64,000 bases of DNA from Marisa cornuarietis (taxonomy: Eukaryota; Mollusca; Gastropoda; Architaenioglossa; Ampullariidae), in contig SMMW01000518.1 of assembly GCA_004794655.1 (NCBI GenBank), positions 1,180,001 to 1,244,000 of the forward strand, read 5' to 3'. The notes below the pieces were generated by a model. It saw only the letters and a program-made list of their open reading frames with translations, searched no databases and was not told the origin of the DNA. Shown piece after piece: positions 13,142 to 24,900 of the stretch. Each line of letters starts with the position of its first letter. The stretch's first letter is position 1. The translations under genes and the position numbers were made by a program.

Positions 13142-13207
13142 AATGGCAGAGGAGTTCATGACTAACTGGCAGTCAAAGTTTTTCCGCGATAGGATCGTCA
13201 ACCAGAT
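13134..13207 (+). CDS. KIX-like gene, exon 1
   Basis: Encodes MAGMAEEF... to VNQ plus two bases of an Ile codon (AT|A). The donor is at 13208 (GTGAGT), phase 2. It carries the first KIX helix. The 2,976-nt intron that follows holds a MITE-like element, a SINE copy with telomere-like repeats, and otherwise AT-rich non-coding sequence. Confidence 0.82.
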
Positions 13208-16200
13208 GTGAGTAACTCATCTTGTGTCTTTGTTTGTGGTTTTGTCACATACCCGATGCCTGTAATATACTGCGTGTACATGCATGCGTACCTGAGCGTG
13301 TTTGTGTCTGTGCGTGCGTGGGTGTCTGTTATTAGTGGTGGGTGTTTAAATAAGTATGCAAGCGTTTGTGTGCGCAAGTATACGTGTGCACGTGTGTTCG
13401 TGACTTGTGTATACGTGTGTCTGTGTATCTCTTCCTTCGTGTCGTGTGTTCGTGACTGTGTATACGTATGTCTGTGTATCTCTTCGTGCGTGTCGTGTGT
13501 GCAGTGGCGTAGGGAGATGCTCGTCTTTGGGGGGGGGGGGCAAACTCCATGCTGACAGTGAATGACGCTCACATTCTTGCCTCCTCAGTAACTTTTTGCC
13601 CCCTTGCCCCCCCCCCACCCCCGATTCCTACGCCACTTGTGCGTGCGTGTACATTAAACTCACATTGCCTCCAGTCATCACAGACCCTCGATCGGGCATG
13701 GATGTGTGAAAATGCGGCCAGACGGACAGACTATGACTCAAGCAGCAGCAGCCTTCTAGCAAAGTTGTAAAGGCGTTAATTGTCACCACTAAACCCGAGG
13801 GTTCGTTAAAATTGGTACTGGGTTCAGATCTCGGCAGAACTTTGATATGGGGGTGGGGGATATGTTATTTTGTCAGAGGTTTGGGGTTAGGGTTAGTGTT
13901 TGGGTTAGGGTTAGGGTTAGGTTTTTAGTTTATTAGCTACATTTGGGCAGTTGAGTGGAGCGAGCAGACGATAAATGCCGCGAGCCATTTCTGTTATGGC
14001 CGTCGCGTCCTCCCCCATATCAATGAAAGCTGTATCCAGATCTCTTCGGGTGCAGCTGTTTCGCGCTGAATGTGGCACCTGTTCACATGGTGTCTGTCAG
14101 GGATTATAGTTGCTTGGTTGGTAGATGAGTGGATAGTCCAGTGTCCTCTTGTTTATCAGGTGATGTTCCCTTGATTTTTATCCATTTAAGAGAAGAAAAA
14201 AAAAGATAGCATGTTTACAGTGAGTCAGCAACTACGGCTATCTCAAAAACTGCAGTAGAACCTGTAAACAGGGGTCACATGCAGAAAAAATATACCAAAA
14301 AATCGAACAAAACGAGATCTGAATCCACTGGTCCTCGCTAGTTCTGGTGACGTGGGGAGTTGGAGAGAGAACGTTCCGTGAAGACTAGAAATGATCGGGC
14401 CTGGCGTATGCCTACTGAGCCGAATAGTTGCCGAGGTCCTGGGAAACAAGCTCACTGCTGCCTGTTTATGAAAGGTCACAGTGCCACTGCCTTACTCGTG
14501 CTTTTGACCCCGACCATTACTAAAAAAATTACACACAAACAGCGCCTCACCTAGATCACGTGTTAGAGCTGCTCGCCGTGTGAAGCATTTCAAGCCTGTT
14601 TCAGCTAAACGTTTTCCATGTCGTCTGCCACCACTAGTTTAAAATAAAATTGATCGGAAGGGTGGGTGGTGTTTGCCTGCCCTCCAACGTTGTCATAATT
14701 TTTTTTTAAGAAAAAAGGCGCCATCTTTTTTTTAAACGCATCATCGCTGTTATAGCTATGGCTGAAAGTTTCGTTTTTTGTAACAGTTGTTCTGTCAACG
14801 ACCTGCCCCCCCCCTCTCCCGGACGTGCTGCATCAATCAAGACGATGCAGAAATGTAAATATCAACTGGTCTTACCCCCTTCCTCCCTCGCCATCCACTC
14901 CTAATTGTTTATAATTATTAGTCTTCCTCAGCGTATACCCCTCAAGTTTGCTGTAATATGCTGCTCCCTTTTTCCACCCGGTTACCACCAACACCCATCC
15001 TCGTACGAGCTGATCGAATGAGTAAAATGCGTTACGATGTTTAAAAAGATTCTAAACAAGTTTTTAATGAAACTGGCAGGCGGTGCCACAAGGGTTTGCA
15101 AATCCGCACGTGAGTCGAGTTTGCTTCGTGGTCACGTGATGCTCTTTCGCACGGTGGAGTTGAGGACGTGTATAGTGTCTCGTGTTTCCTGATTTACACG
15201 AAAAAGGTCAGGGTTACGAAAAGTTAAACAAAAGGTACACGTGATGAGATCCCTTTTTCAAGTTGTGTGCGTGGGGAGGAGTTCGCACGATGCCTTATTC
15301 ATGAAACAGTGGTTAAGGCTTAACCTCAGGGTTAGCCATGACTCGAAGCGATGCGGCGTCTGTCAGTGGAAAGATGTAATATATAAACGTGGCTGATAAT
15401 CTCGAGGTCTCCATCCTTCGGACTGTCCAGTAGTTCGGTTACAGAGGGCTTGATAAAGGCTGTATATATTGATTGGAAAAGAAAAGTAAACCCGAGGGTG
15501 GTGCATGGATACAGGCTGTACATCTGTTTCATGACTGCGGCCCCTGGAGAGTTCGCTGACACTGCGGGGAAAAGGTGACACTTGTTGGGACTGCAAAAAC
15601 CAGATATGCGGAAAAACAGGAATTGAAAGATTGTGATGTTTACAAAAAAGATTGAAGCAATTTCTCACCTCCCTCAGCTTTACTTTACACAATTTTTCCA
15701 GGAAGAATTGTTTGCTGTCTCCAGAAAAATTATTGTGTACATTGTTAAATCATGAACGTAGATCAACGTTCATGGTTAAATGTAGCAAAACAAAAAAGAT
15801 GTTTGGGTAGGGAAGGGGTGGGAAAGTTCCTAAAGGGAATCAGCTTTTATTGGTCATCTGCCATTAAAAAAAAATGTCCTCACACATGAGGCAAACACTA
15901 TGCTAACTGAAACCTGTACATTTCAGCTGCTTTGCCACTTATTTACACAATTACAAGAGATTCATTGTAAAGGTTACAAAACAACTGAGGTCTCCATCTG
16001 TGCTCTTTAGCTCCCTTTCTGTGTATGTGTGCGTTACTCACCTAAGTTCAGGAGACTGACAATTTTAACCATTGCAGTTAACTCAATAACCGAGAACAAA
16101 AGAAGGATGGAGGCAAGTTGAACTAGTTCATAATTGTTATGTGCACATACTAGCACTTTAACTGGTGTCCTTTCTGTTCCCAGACAGAGCGTCAAGATGA

Positions 16201-17666
16201 ATTGCAGACTGAACCCACACTCTGAAGACAAAATGGAACAGTTCCTTGAACAGAACACACCAGAGCAGTTGGAGGAATTCATCTTCAAACAGTCCAGGAC
16301 TAGGGTAGGCCACATCAAACTATAGCAGTAAAAATCAGTCAAAAAGATTAATAATTTACCACCAAAAGATTTCACTCAATGACAGATTTAGAACCATGGA
16401 TAAGAACAGTTAAACGAATTTTAAACGCATATAAAATATTTAAATAAATATAAAAATATGTATATAAATATGATGTAGAAAAAATGAAAAACATCTCTGA
16501 TCATCATTATAAACAAAATTGAAAAAATGGAGAAAAAGAAAGTAAATTTTACAGGCACTTTTTAACTGGTCAGGAAACCAGAGTCTAGAAAAAGGTTGTT
16601 TCCTCTCCACAATTTTTTAAAAGAGAGGGTATAGACTTAAACAAGACCAGCTACTTCATCAGCTAATAAGTAGAGATGAAGGCTGATAATGTTGAAGATA
16701 CTAGAAACATTTTCTCAGTCCTCATGGTCTAAAATTAATTGAATTGTATATCCTGTGCTTAAAGCATTTGACAGTCTACCCTATTAAAAAAAAGAGCTGT
16801 TGGTTTAAAATATGTATTACTTTGCTCTCACCTTGATTCTTAGTTATTTGCTAAAACATCATCAGTTCTGTCCTTGGAGTTTTCTGTGCATTTCTATGCA
16901 ATTCTTTGATTCCCTGAGTATGTCTTGGTGCATTTTTTCTTCCTCTCATATATTCCGCTATATTGCTTAGTTTCATTGACTTGTTACCATGTTCTGTTGT
17001 CTGCAGGAAGATTATCTGTCGTTAACAGCGGATCTTCTTCTGCATGCGAGACAGGCAAATGCGAGAGCAGAGTATGAAGGTTAGTGTGTGTCTGAAAGTC
17101 TTGTGGTTGATTTGATGGACACGTGGACATATCAAATGCTGATCTTGAATCCATGGTTGTAAAGCATCCATTTCAATTTGCTACTATCAGTTGATAATAA
17201 CCAGGTGATGCTTTTAATAAATTATGTGCATGACTGAAAGAAAAGCTGTCAGAGTATTATTAAAGCAAGTAAATCAGAGAAAGGTCGCACAGTTTTTCAT
17301 GGTTACACAAAAGTCATTAAAATTGCCAGACATTTTGTAAACCTATTCCGGTTCCATTTGTCTTTGAATCTGGGTGAAATGTTTTGTATTAATCTAAACT
17401 AAATTTTAGTATCAATGGATAAAAAGTGTGGTTACAAGGAAGAGTGAGTGACAGTGCATCAGAAGAACCTAGTTCAATAAACAACAGTGAATTTTAAAAC
17501 AGCAATCTTCTTAGAAACCGTAGCTAAACCATTTGGTCTCTGTCATTCAGGTTATGACTTTCCAACATCCAGCATTCAAGAAGATTCTGATAGCCCACAA
17601 GCTTCAAAAGAAACAGAGGAGGTGTCTGATGGAGCAACTCCTAATGGTGATGCCAAAGAATCATAA
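13134..17666 (+). CDS. Small stand-alone KIX-domain protein, MED15-like (4 exons)
   Basis: Spliced CDS 13134-13207, 16184-16304, 17007-17079, 17551-17666: 384 nt, 127 residues plus TAA. All three introns are GT-AG and the phases join without a shift. Residues ~11-85 resemble the N-terminal KIX domain of Mediator subunit MED15. NWQSKFFRDRIVNQI matches the first KIX helix (family pattern WRS.FRQKLVSQI), and SRTREDYLSLTADLLLHAR matches the last helix (family TRDEYLSLVARLIIHFR). About a dozen extra residues (QFLEQNTPEQLEEF region) lie between them. The C-terminal ~35 residues are acidic, Ser/Glu-rich and probably disordered. Full MED15 proteins are usually several hundred residues and Q-rich; here the frame stops directly after the domain. 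KIX domains bind activation domains, so a nuclear transcription role is inferred. I do not recognise a named orthologue. The start ATG has a good context (A at -3, G at +4). Confidence 0.83.
13502..13638. mobile_element. Short MITE-like element with 12-bp TIRs
   Basis: CAGTGGCGTAGG at 13502-13513 and CCTACGCCACTT at 13627-13638 are inverted repeats (11 of 12 pairs). Inside the ends are a G11-run and a C-rich run that could also pair. It is 137 bp, in intron 1 of the KIX-like gene, flanked by (GTGC)-rich DNA that hides any target duplication. CAGTGGCG-type ends recall hAT non-autonomous elements; this is inference. Confidence 0.6.
13770..14130 (+). mobile_element. SINE-related copy with internal insertion
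   Basis: GGCGTTAATTGTCACCACTA ... TGGGTTCAGATCTCGGCAG matches the tRNA-like core of the 4.7 and 38.3 kb copies. A block near 14,070 (AATGTGGCACCTGTTCAC) matches the tail start at 4,798. About 230 nt including telomere-like repeats separate them. It lies in intron 1 of the KIX-like gene. Edges are uncertain. Confidence 0.5.
13881..13922 (+). repeat. Interstitial telomere-like repeats
   Basis: Several GGTTAG/GGGTTA units: GGGGTTAGGGTTAG, a variant TGTTTG, then GGGTTAGGGTTAGGGTTAGG. This is the TTAGGG metazoan telomere motif in a gene intron, about six units with one interruption. Confidence 0.85.
15744..15779. repeat. Near-perfect hairpin in KIX-gene intron 1
   Basis: TTAAATCATGAACGT and ACGTTCATGGTTAA form a ~14-bp stem around a short AGATCA loop. 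It could be a small element remnant or a structural RNA signal; nothing decides. Confidence 0.5.
16184..16304 (+). CDS. KIX-like gene, exon 2
   Basis: Acceptor TTCTGTTCCCAG at 16183, donor GTAGGC at 16305. It encodes QSVKMNCRLNPHSED...FKQSRTR, ending on a codon boundary. It holds the linker and the start of the helix matching MED15 VFLKAKTR. The next intron (702 nt) shows nothing beyond AT-rich sequence. Confidence 0.85.
17007..17079 (+). CDS. KIX-like gene, exon 3
   Basis: Acceptor TTGTCTGCAG, donor GTTAGT. It encodes EDYLSLTADLLLHARQANAR AEYE, the strongest match to MED15 (DEYLSLVARLIIHFRD). It ends in phase 1. A 471-nt intron without visible features follows. Confidence 0.87.
17551..17666 (+). 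CDS. KIX-like gene, exon 4 (C-terminus)
   Basis: The acceptor ends TGTCATTCAG. The frame enters as G|GT (Gly), reads YDFPTSSIQEDSDSPQ..., and stops at TAA 17664-17666. The tail is rich in Ser, Glu, Asp and Thr, with no predicted fold or Q-tract. A second frame is open across the same bases but does not join exon 3 in phase. Confidence 0.82.
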
Positions 17667-18990
17667 TGATATCAGCCTGTTCTACTTTCTTCTCATCAGA
17701 CTGCCAGTAAGCTTACAAGGTGGAGCATAACCAAGTGTTCCAGTTTATGAGAGGATGCTTAACTGTATTAAAGCCACACACACACACACAGGTTTTCCAG
17801 TAAAGACCTCATGCTTATGAAATTATATAGAAAATATATGCAATTTTTTTTTAAAGTTAACCTTCAGAATCCTCAGTGATTTTTTTTTTTAAACAAAAAC
17901 AAGACTGAAATCTTTGAAATATTATCCACAGTATTTTACAATTACAGTTAACTCCTTATGTTGCCACCTGTTATTTAGCCCAATCTTACCTCACCACTTA
18001 TTGCGGCAGACAATATATCCCTCTAAAGTTGCAAAACCTGCTTCTTGAGATTATTGTGCCTGAAATGGAATACTACCTGTAAGGTTGTGATTGGAGCAGT
18101 GGCATCCAAACTTGAAAGGCATGTACACTAGCTGGTTTGTGATGCAGCTTATGTCCCCTGGTTGACTCACCAATGGAGTTAGGGGAAAGTAAGACAGTGA
18201 GGGAGAAGTGATAGGGTCACAAAAGCTGACCCCAGGGCAAGTGAGGGCTTTAACACCTCAGTACCCTACACTGTAAGTCTTGACCTCATTCCTTAAAGGT
18301 AAACACAACCATTAACCTTTCAGGAGTGAGGTGTAATAGACTATACTTTTCCTGGGACCAGCTTTTTTGTGAGGGCAGTGCCCAGCTCCTCCCACTTTCC
18401 ATTTTTCTCCAACCATCTAGAGAGTAAAGCCCATTTAACAGCTGGATCAAACTGGGAAGTACATAGCACCACATAAATATTGGACTTATTAATGTGCAAG
18501 CCTTTATGCTGCAAGCTTCACATTTTGCCAGAAATATATGCAGGACCATGGGTAGCAAGATGGTCTATTCTTATACCAAATGGGTTGCATTAATTATGTT
18601 CATTCATTTATTTATTTTCACTTTTTTTAATCCATTATTTTAGATGTAAATATATATAATAATAATGGAAGAGGCTATTTATTATTTTTTTCAGTACTTC
18701 ATCTGATTTTATCCAGGTTTATTTACGCATCAGCTTCATCAACAAGCAGAGTCTGCAGTGTCAAAACCTGAGTGTTGAACTTTATTGGAACATTTTGATT
18801 GATAATAATCTCACTTCCTCTGTTTTGTTGTTTTTCGTTAAAATAAGGGACTGCTGTTGTCAATGCTATTTTTGGACTAAAAAGGGTGAAAGGGTCGGGG
18901 AGAAGTTGGGGTTGTCATGGACAAAAATTAAATTATTCTTTGGTAGCAACTATAACAGCTGTCTGCAAAATAAAAGCATTTTGTTTCAAA
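17667..18990 (+). other. Probable 3'UTR of the KIX-like gene
   Basis: No coding signal is visible. It contains a short (CA)n near 17,777, T-rich runs and AT-rich sequence. An AATAAA hexamer at 18969-18974 is a plausible poly(A) signal, giving a ~1.3 kb 3'UTR. This is inferred from the hexamer only. Confidence 0.35.
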
Positions 18991-21900
18991 ACCTAAATCT
19001 GTATCATGCTGTTATTTTCGTCTGATTTACTGAGCTTAACAAATATTGGCCTGTCCCACCTTCTGATTTCTTTTTAAATTAAAAAAAAAATAGGACAAGG
19101 TTTTAAAGGCAAATGAACGACTGTCTGCACAGATAAAACATTAAAAGTTTTTTCCTAAAATGGTTTTCAGCATGTACAGTCCAAAAGCGTTGGCGTTGTA
19201 AGGGAGACTAGTTTGAGAGCTCCATGTGGCAAAGGGAGGTAAGGTGGCACTAGTATCAATGCATCTGGTTCTGACGGACTACTTTTATCTCGAAGCCAGC
19301 CTCCACTGCTATTGCATGTGCCACAAGAGCATCCCAGCAAAGGACATTGTCAGCATTTGATGGCATCAATCTGGTTCTGATGTTTCTTGACATCCTGAAT
19401 CTTCACCTTTAGAAACAGTTTGCTACATGTTTCAAATCTCAGCTGATTTGAGAAGTCCTATACAGTGGCAAACCAATTCACAGAAGGAAGCACAATGTTT
19501 AGGATTTACAAGTCCTTGGAGCTTTCTCTGTCAGTCACCCTAGGTAAATTGCATAATTTCTGTGGATGCGCCTGTGCGTCCATGTTTACATGACGATCAG
19601 TTAACATGCATCTGAGCTAAAGAGAATAGCTTAGCAATAGTTTCCACTTCATGAAAATGTTCAGTTCCATGCATGACACTCGTTTCTGCCTCAAAAATCC
19701 TGGATCAAGTTGTTCCCTTCTGTGGCATCAAGACATTCTGTCTGTATCCACGCTAACTGTGCTTAAGTGGTGGCGAACCATATTGTCTTAAGGAAACAAG
19801 TTTCTTTACCTCCTCATCAAAACCATGCAGCTTCAGTCATGGTTGGATGGGTGTTGCATGTGATGCATATTTTTACCTGGTTTTTTGTTTTATTTTTCCC
19901 ACTTTCTTTCAATATATGAACAGTTTTCCTCCATGAAGACAACGGGCAAATGAGAGTTTTAAGAACACTCAAAGCTGGTTTCATAAAAGCTGACTAAACC
20001 ACAGAGTAACTTATTTGAAACTTTGCAAGCCCTTTTCTACCCTGACTTTTGGCTGCTTGTGCGTTGTAAATATTTCTCTACCTGGTGTTGTCATTGGAGC
20101 ATTGCCACACCTTTTTCACTTAAAACCATGTTCTCTCCATGTGGCCTTCATTTTTACCCAGCATAACTAGTACAATTGTGAAAAGAAACATTATTCATAA
20201 CAGGCTTTGAAATACAAAATTACTCCATGGATATTATTTCAAAACAGTCAAGTTTTTTTGTAATAACATCAGACATAAATTCAGGAAAGTAAGCATAAAA
20301 AATAATTTTAACAAGGGTGTAGGACGAGCTTGAATTCTTTTTTTTTGTGGGGGTGGTGTTTTTTTTTAAACAGGTTTAATCAGATCACGTGATTAAAAGG
20401 GTAATGCCTTAAAAAAATGTGTACAGATTTTCTTGCCTTCGTGGGGATAGGGATTGTTACAATGACACTGTGAGTATTAATTATTGGTATTCAACCACTA
20501 TTCTAATGCACTTGTCATGTTGCTATAGTCATATGATGAGGTTATATGAAAATATACATTCTTCAGTTTTCATGTAGAGCATATCATCATTTAACTACAA
20601 CGAATCTTTTTCTCAACTCTAGAAATTATTGATAATCCCTCTGTTGCTTTACACGTTCCAGCATCTAGAGTAAACTTGGTGTCCAGAAATATTCATCCAT
20701 TTCTTCCACCCCATACCTTGTTAGAGGTATTAGGGAGCGGGGATATAATGCATGGTTACGGTCCTTTTGTGCACAATTTGGAGAGCATTTTTGAAAAAAA
20801 AAAAGTTGCGAATGTCTTTTGTTGCTGATTTTAAACACTGATGTTCTATTATTGTAACATCAGCAATTATTGTGGTTTTTGTTGTTCAGGCTGTGCTTGA
20901 AACTGCTGTGGCATTCTTATTGTCTCCCAGCTCTTTGGACTTTTTCTATGTCCCAGCATGACCCTTCAAACTTGTGCACTATCTACCCCATGAACAGGTG
21001 GATAGGTAGGTGTGTGTATATATATATATACAGTATATAAAATACAAGGGTACATGCATGCACTGTGATTTTCTTTATGATCAGAGGTTACACAGAACCA
21101 GAGCAGCTTTGTTTGTCCATATTTGCTTTGAATAACCATTGATTAAATTATGCTTCATGCATGCTGCTGTCTGAAAGTTTTTCTTCTTGGGTTTGTACGA
21201 GCATTAGGGCTCGCCCGTCCAACTCATCACAGGTTCTAAGTTGTAAACTACAAAGGCCTTTTTTTCCCTTTTTATTTTTCTATAGGAAATTACAAATGCT
21301 TGGATCTCGGCCTAAATCACACCAGTGACTACAAGACTACTGAGAATGTACCAGGCATAATCCAACAAACTTCACTGACCGTAGACTTATTTCAAAACAT
21401 TTTAAAACTTCAGTCATGAGATCCATGCTTGATGACAGATTGCTGAGACGCGGTTGTTGTAGTTTTTCTTTTAAGTCATTCATACATGGCTTGCACCATG
21501 AACCATGCCTCTACAGTAACTCACATATTTGTTTTGATGCTAAAAGCCTAAAATTTTCATTACTGATAAACATTACTTATGAAGATAATCTTAACCACAT
21601 CACTAACCCAGAGGTGATGCGGTGTCTCTCTTTTTTGACCATGCCTGCCCGCTCTACTAGAAAGGCTAACCGGGATTTACATCACACACACACTTGATTT
21701 AAAAAAAAATTAAAGGGTGAATTACAAAACAAAAAAATCTAAGTGAGAAAAAAGGTTGGCGCAAAATTAGGTTACAAATAAAACTATAATCAACAGGCCT
21801 GTCTTGTAGCTGTCTTGGAAACAGCATAAATAATCTGAAAATTCTACATTCACCACACACAAAAAGAAAATGCAAGATTTAAAACAAGGACACATGGAAA

Positions 21901-24900
21901 TGCAGTTGGGGAGGTGGGGAGGTTGCAAAACTAACTTCCCGGCACAAAATATTAAATACACATTTGACCATCATTCAAACTGATGACAACCTGGCAGGAT
22001 GACGTGTATGTCACTGAATGTGGAGGGATAGGTGGGAGGTAAAGGGGGAGGTACCTAATGCACTCCCTCTGGTCAACGCTCAAACTCTTCATCAAAAGTG
22101 TGATAGCCTCATTAGTGATGTATTGCCACTGGGCTCCAGCAAAACATCCAATCTGCCAGAGGGCTTTGTGGGCTGGGGGAGGTGAAGAGAAGGGCTTCAA
22201 ATTCCCTCCCCCACCCTTAATATTCTTGTTATAAGCCCGGATTTTTCACTTGCTGACCACATCAATGCGGCTAGCTAGTCCAGCAGTTCCTAAGTCTCCA
22301 AGCACCTATCACAAATAAATGTTACGGTTACTGCTTACTTCAACTCTAATTTTACTGTTTTCTCCTTTCCCACCCTTCACGCATTTTCCCTCTTCTATGT
22401 CAAACCCGTAAGTCCAGAACTAATCTATTCTTTTAATTAAGACATCTATGTCACTTTAATTCTGAATGCATAGTCACCTGTTTCACACCACCAACTGCAA
22501 CAAGAATTATGCTGTTTCTAAGGCTGCAAGAACCCTGTGCAATAAATGATGTACACAAAATCAAATAAAAATTATTGCATTATCTGATTTTATCTTTGCC
22601 TACATCTTCCTGAGAAATTACTGCTGATGGATATCTTTTAATATCCACCTTTTCCAGGTTACAATGCTTCAAGCATAGGTTCACAATTCAAAATAGTTTT
22701 TGTGGCCCAAAAAAGCTTTTGATCCACAATTTCTTGCCAAAAGTTATCTGCCATTTGCATTATTTTCTTTACAATGATCATTTTGTGGTTTAGCTGTTAG
22801 TTTTCAAGGTAGTTTTGTACTTCGGTTATTTCTGATTCTATAATTCTCGTATGAGCATAGAAAAAAAATATGAACGATGTGGACAGAACAGATTCATTAC
22901 TGTCAAACATTATTGTTTAAAATACTGAAAATTTTCTCCTACTCTTTTCACTTCCTGCATTCAAAACATTGCCAGACATTTAAGAATCACATGCAACCGA
23001 GAGATATGAGAATGTGCACGATGTTACTCCAACTTTTACACTGACCACGCATCTGCCATTCACTTGCTCCATCAACAGCACGCAAAACTTTTGAACAGAG
23101 AATTCTAAGGTCATATATAGTGATTCCTGCCATGTCTAAACCAGGGTTCTCACGTGGGAACACAGCACTGACTGCAAAACACTTGTGAGCTCCTGCTTTG
23201 TTCACATGTGAAAAGCCAACATAGCAGATGAGAAGATACTTGTTCACATTAAAACGTGGACGAGCAAACACCATTGTGTTCATGATCGTTCCAATGTGAA
23301 CAAGATACTTAGGGTGAGGTCACACAGGCACATGCTGAAGATAACCTAGCTACCAACACTTTTTGTCTCAGACTTCCTCTCATTGCTTGTCTCTGACCTG
23401 ATCGATGTTTATGTTTTCGAAAAGAAAAAAATAATCATTCACACGGCCATGCTCAAAATGAACACTGGGAGCAGTTCGCTGGACACCAGAGTAACATCAT
23501 CATTTTTACCAGATTCAGAGAAAAAAAAATTGCACTGAGACAAGCATTCACAACAATTTCCACTTATGATGCTGGTATTCACAACACACCACTCCATGAT
23601 TCTTGAAGTCATCTTTGCTGTTCCTGGCATGGTAGTTCTTTTTTTCCCCCTTGTTTTTTGCTTGCTGTTACGTGAACACATCGATCAACGTTTTTAAAAG
23701 GGCATAATCTGCACACTGTGGGGAGCATAGTCTCGAAAAATCACGAAAATATCTTGAGGGGGAATAAATCCAAAGAAGGGGCATCTCTTCTCCAGACGGA
23801 AAGCCACAACTTGAGGGAAGGAGGGGGCGGGGAGGTATGATATCGTGGACAGAAATGATGGCAACCTCTGTCCTGCCTCCAATCCATGAGGGATGATAAC
23901 GAAAACTACTTTCTGGCCTACAGGGGGCACCTTGTCTTCTGCACATGCCGGCCGCCATCTTGCATTACCAGTTCAGTCTCCTTGGAAGGTTCACAGGCAT
24001 CTTTTCAACTGGAACTGGAAAAAGGCCCCATCAAACCCTCATTGGATTTAACTGTTCTGCATCAGATACTTGAAGTTCCATTAAATACACCTAGACTTTC
24101 TACTTTTTTTTTCTCAGATTATTGCCTTACACATCTGCAACATACCTTCTTTTTTTTAAATTAACTGAAAATGAATTAATTTGCTAGTGTCTAATAAAAT
24201 ATCATAAGAAAAAATGAAAAGTTAAAAAGAACATCCCTGTGTCCAAGTTAAATATCTTCTACTTGAAAAAGTCAGCAATGTTTGTCAGGACATAGGCCCA
24301 ACGAATCTGAAGGAAAAACAACTCTTCCAGAGTTTTCACAGAACCATATGGCATCACTATACTGACATGCATGCTACCAGTCGCCATGCAGCCTACGCGC
24401 GCAAAGCATTATGTCAATATGCTCAGCTTGTCCAAAAAGTCATGGCATAAGCGTCGCTGGCATAGGTGCAGTCAAACGAGGGCTTGCCTTCCACTTTATT
24501 ATATCCGCCAAAACTAGCCCTTAAAAAATGAGGCCACAGTCACAATTTGGAAGTTTGGGACAGTGTACAACCCCATACACAAAACTGTAAAGATTTTTTA
24601 TCCAGTTTACAGATGTAGAAAAAAAATCATTCTACCTGCTTTCAATGATAATGACTTTTATGGGAAAAAATTCAAATATATTACACATGCAAGGGCTATT
24701 AAAAAAAGCAAAGATGTATCGTTCACTGTTCTTTCACATCCCAAATGTCCGAAAAAAAAAAATCTCCAAAAATCATGATTTAAAAAGGAAAAAAATGCTC
24801 CCTCCAATGGTGAAGACCAATAGCTGCTTGCAATGCTATCAATACAGAGGTGAAGACTGTCAGCTACAAGTGATAATAAACTGGTACAGTGTCAGCTAAA

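Noticed and set aside
13198..13618. Long overlapping frames on both strands just after KIX exon 1
   Set aside because: Low-complexity GTGTGC-rich intron DNA; the frames exist on both strands, as expected of such repeats.
22987..23283. 98-codon - strand frame with a plausible-looking composition
   Set aside because: No conserved motif I know and no clear neighbouring exons; could be chance in a 17 kb gap.
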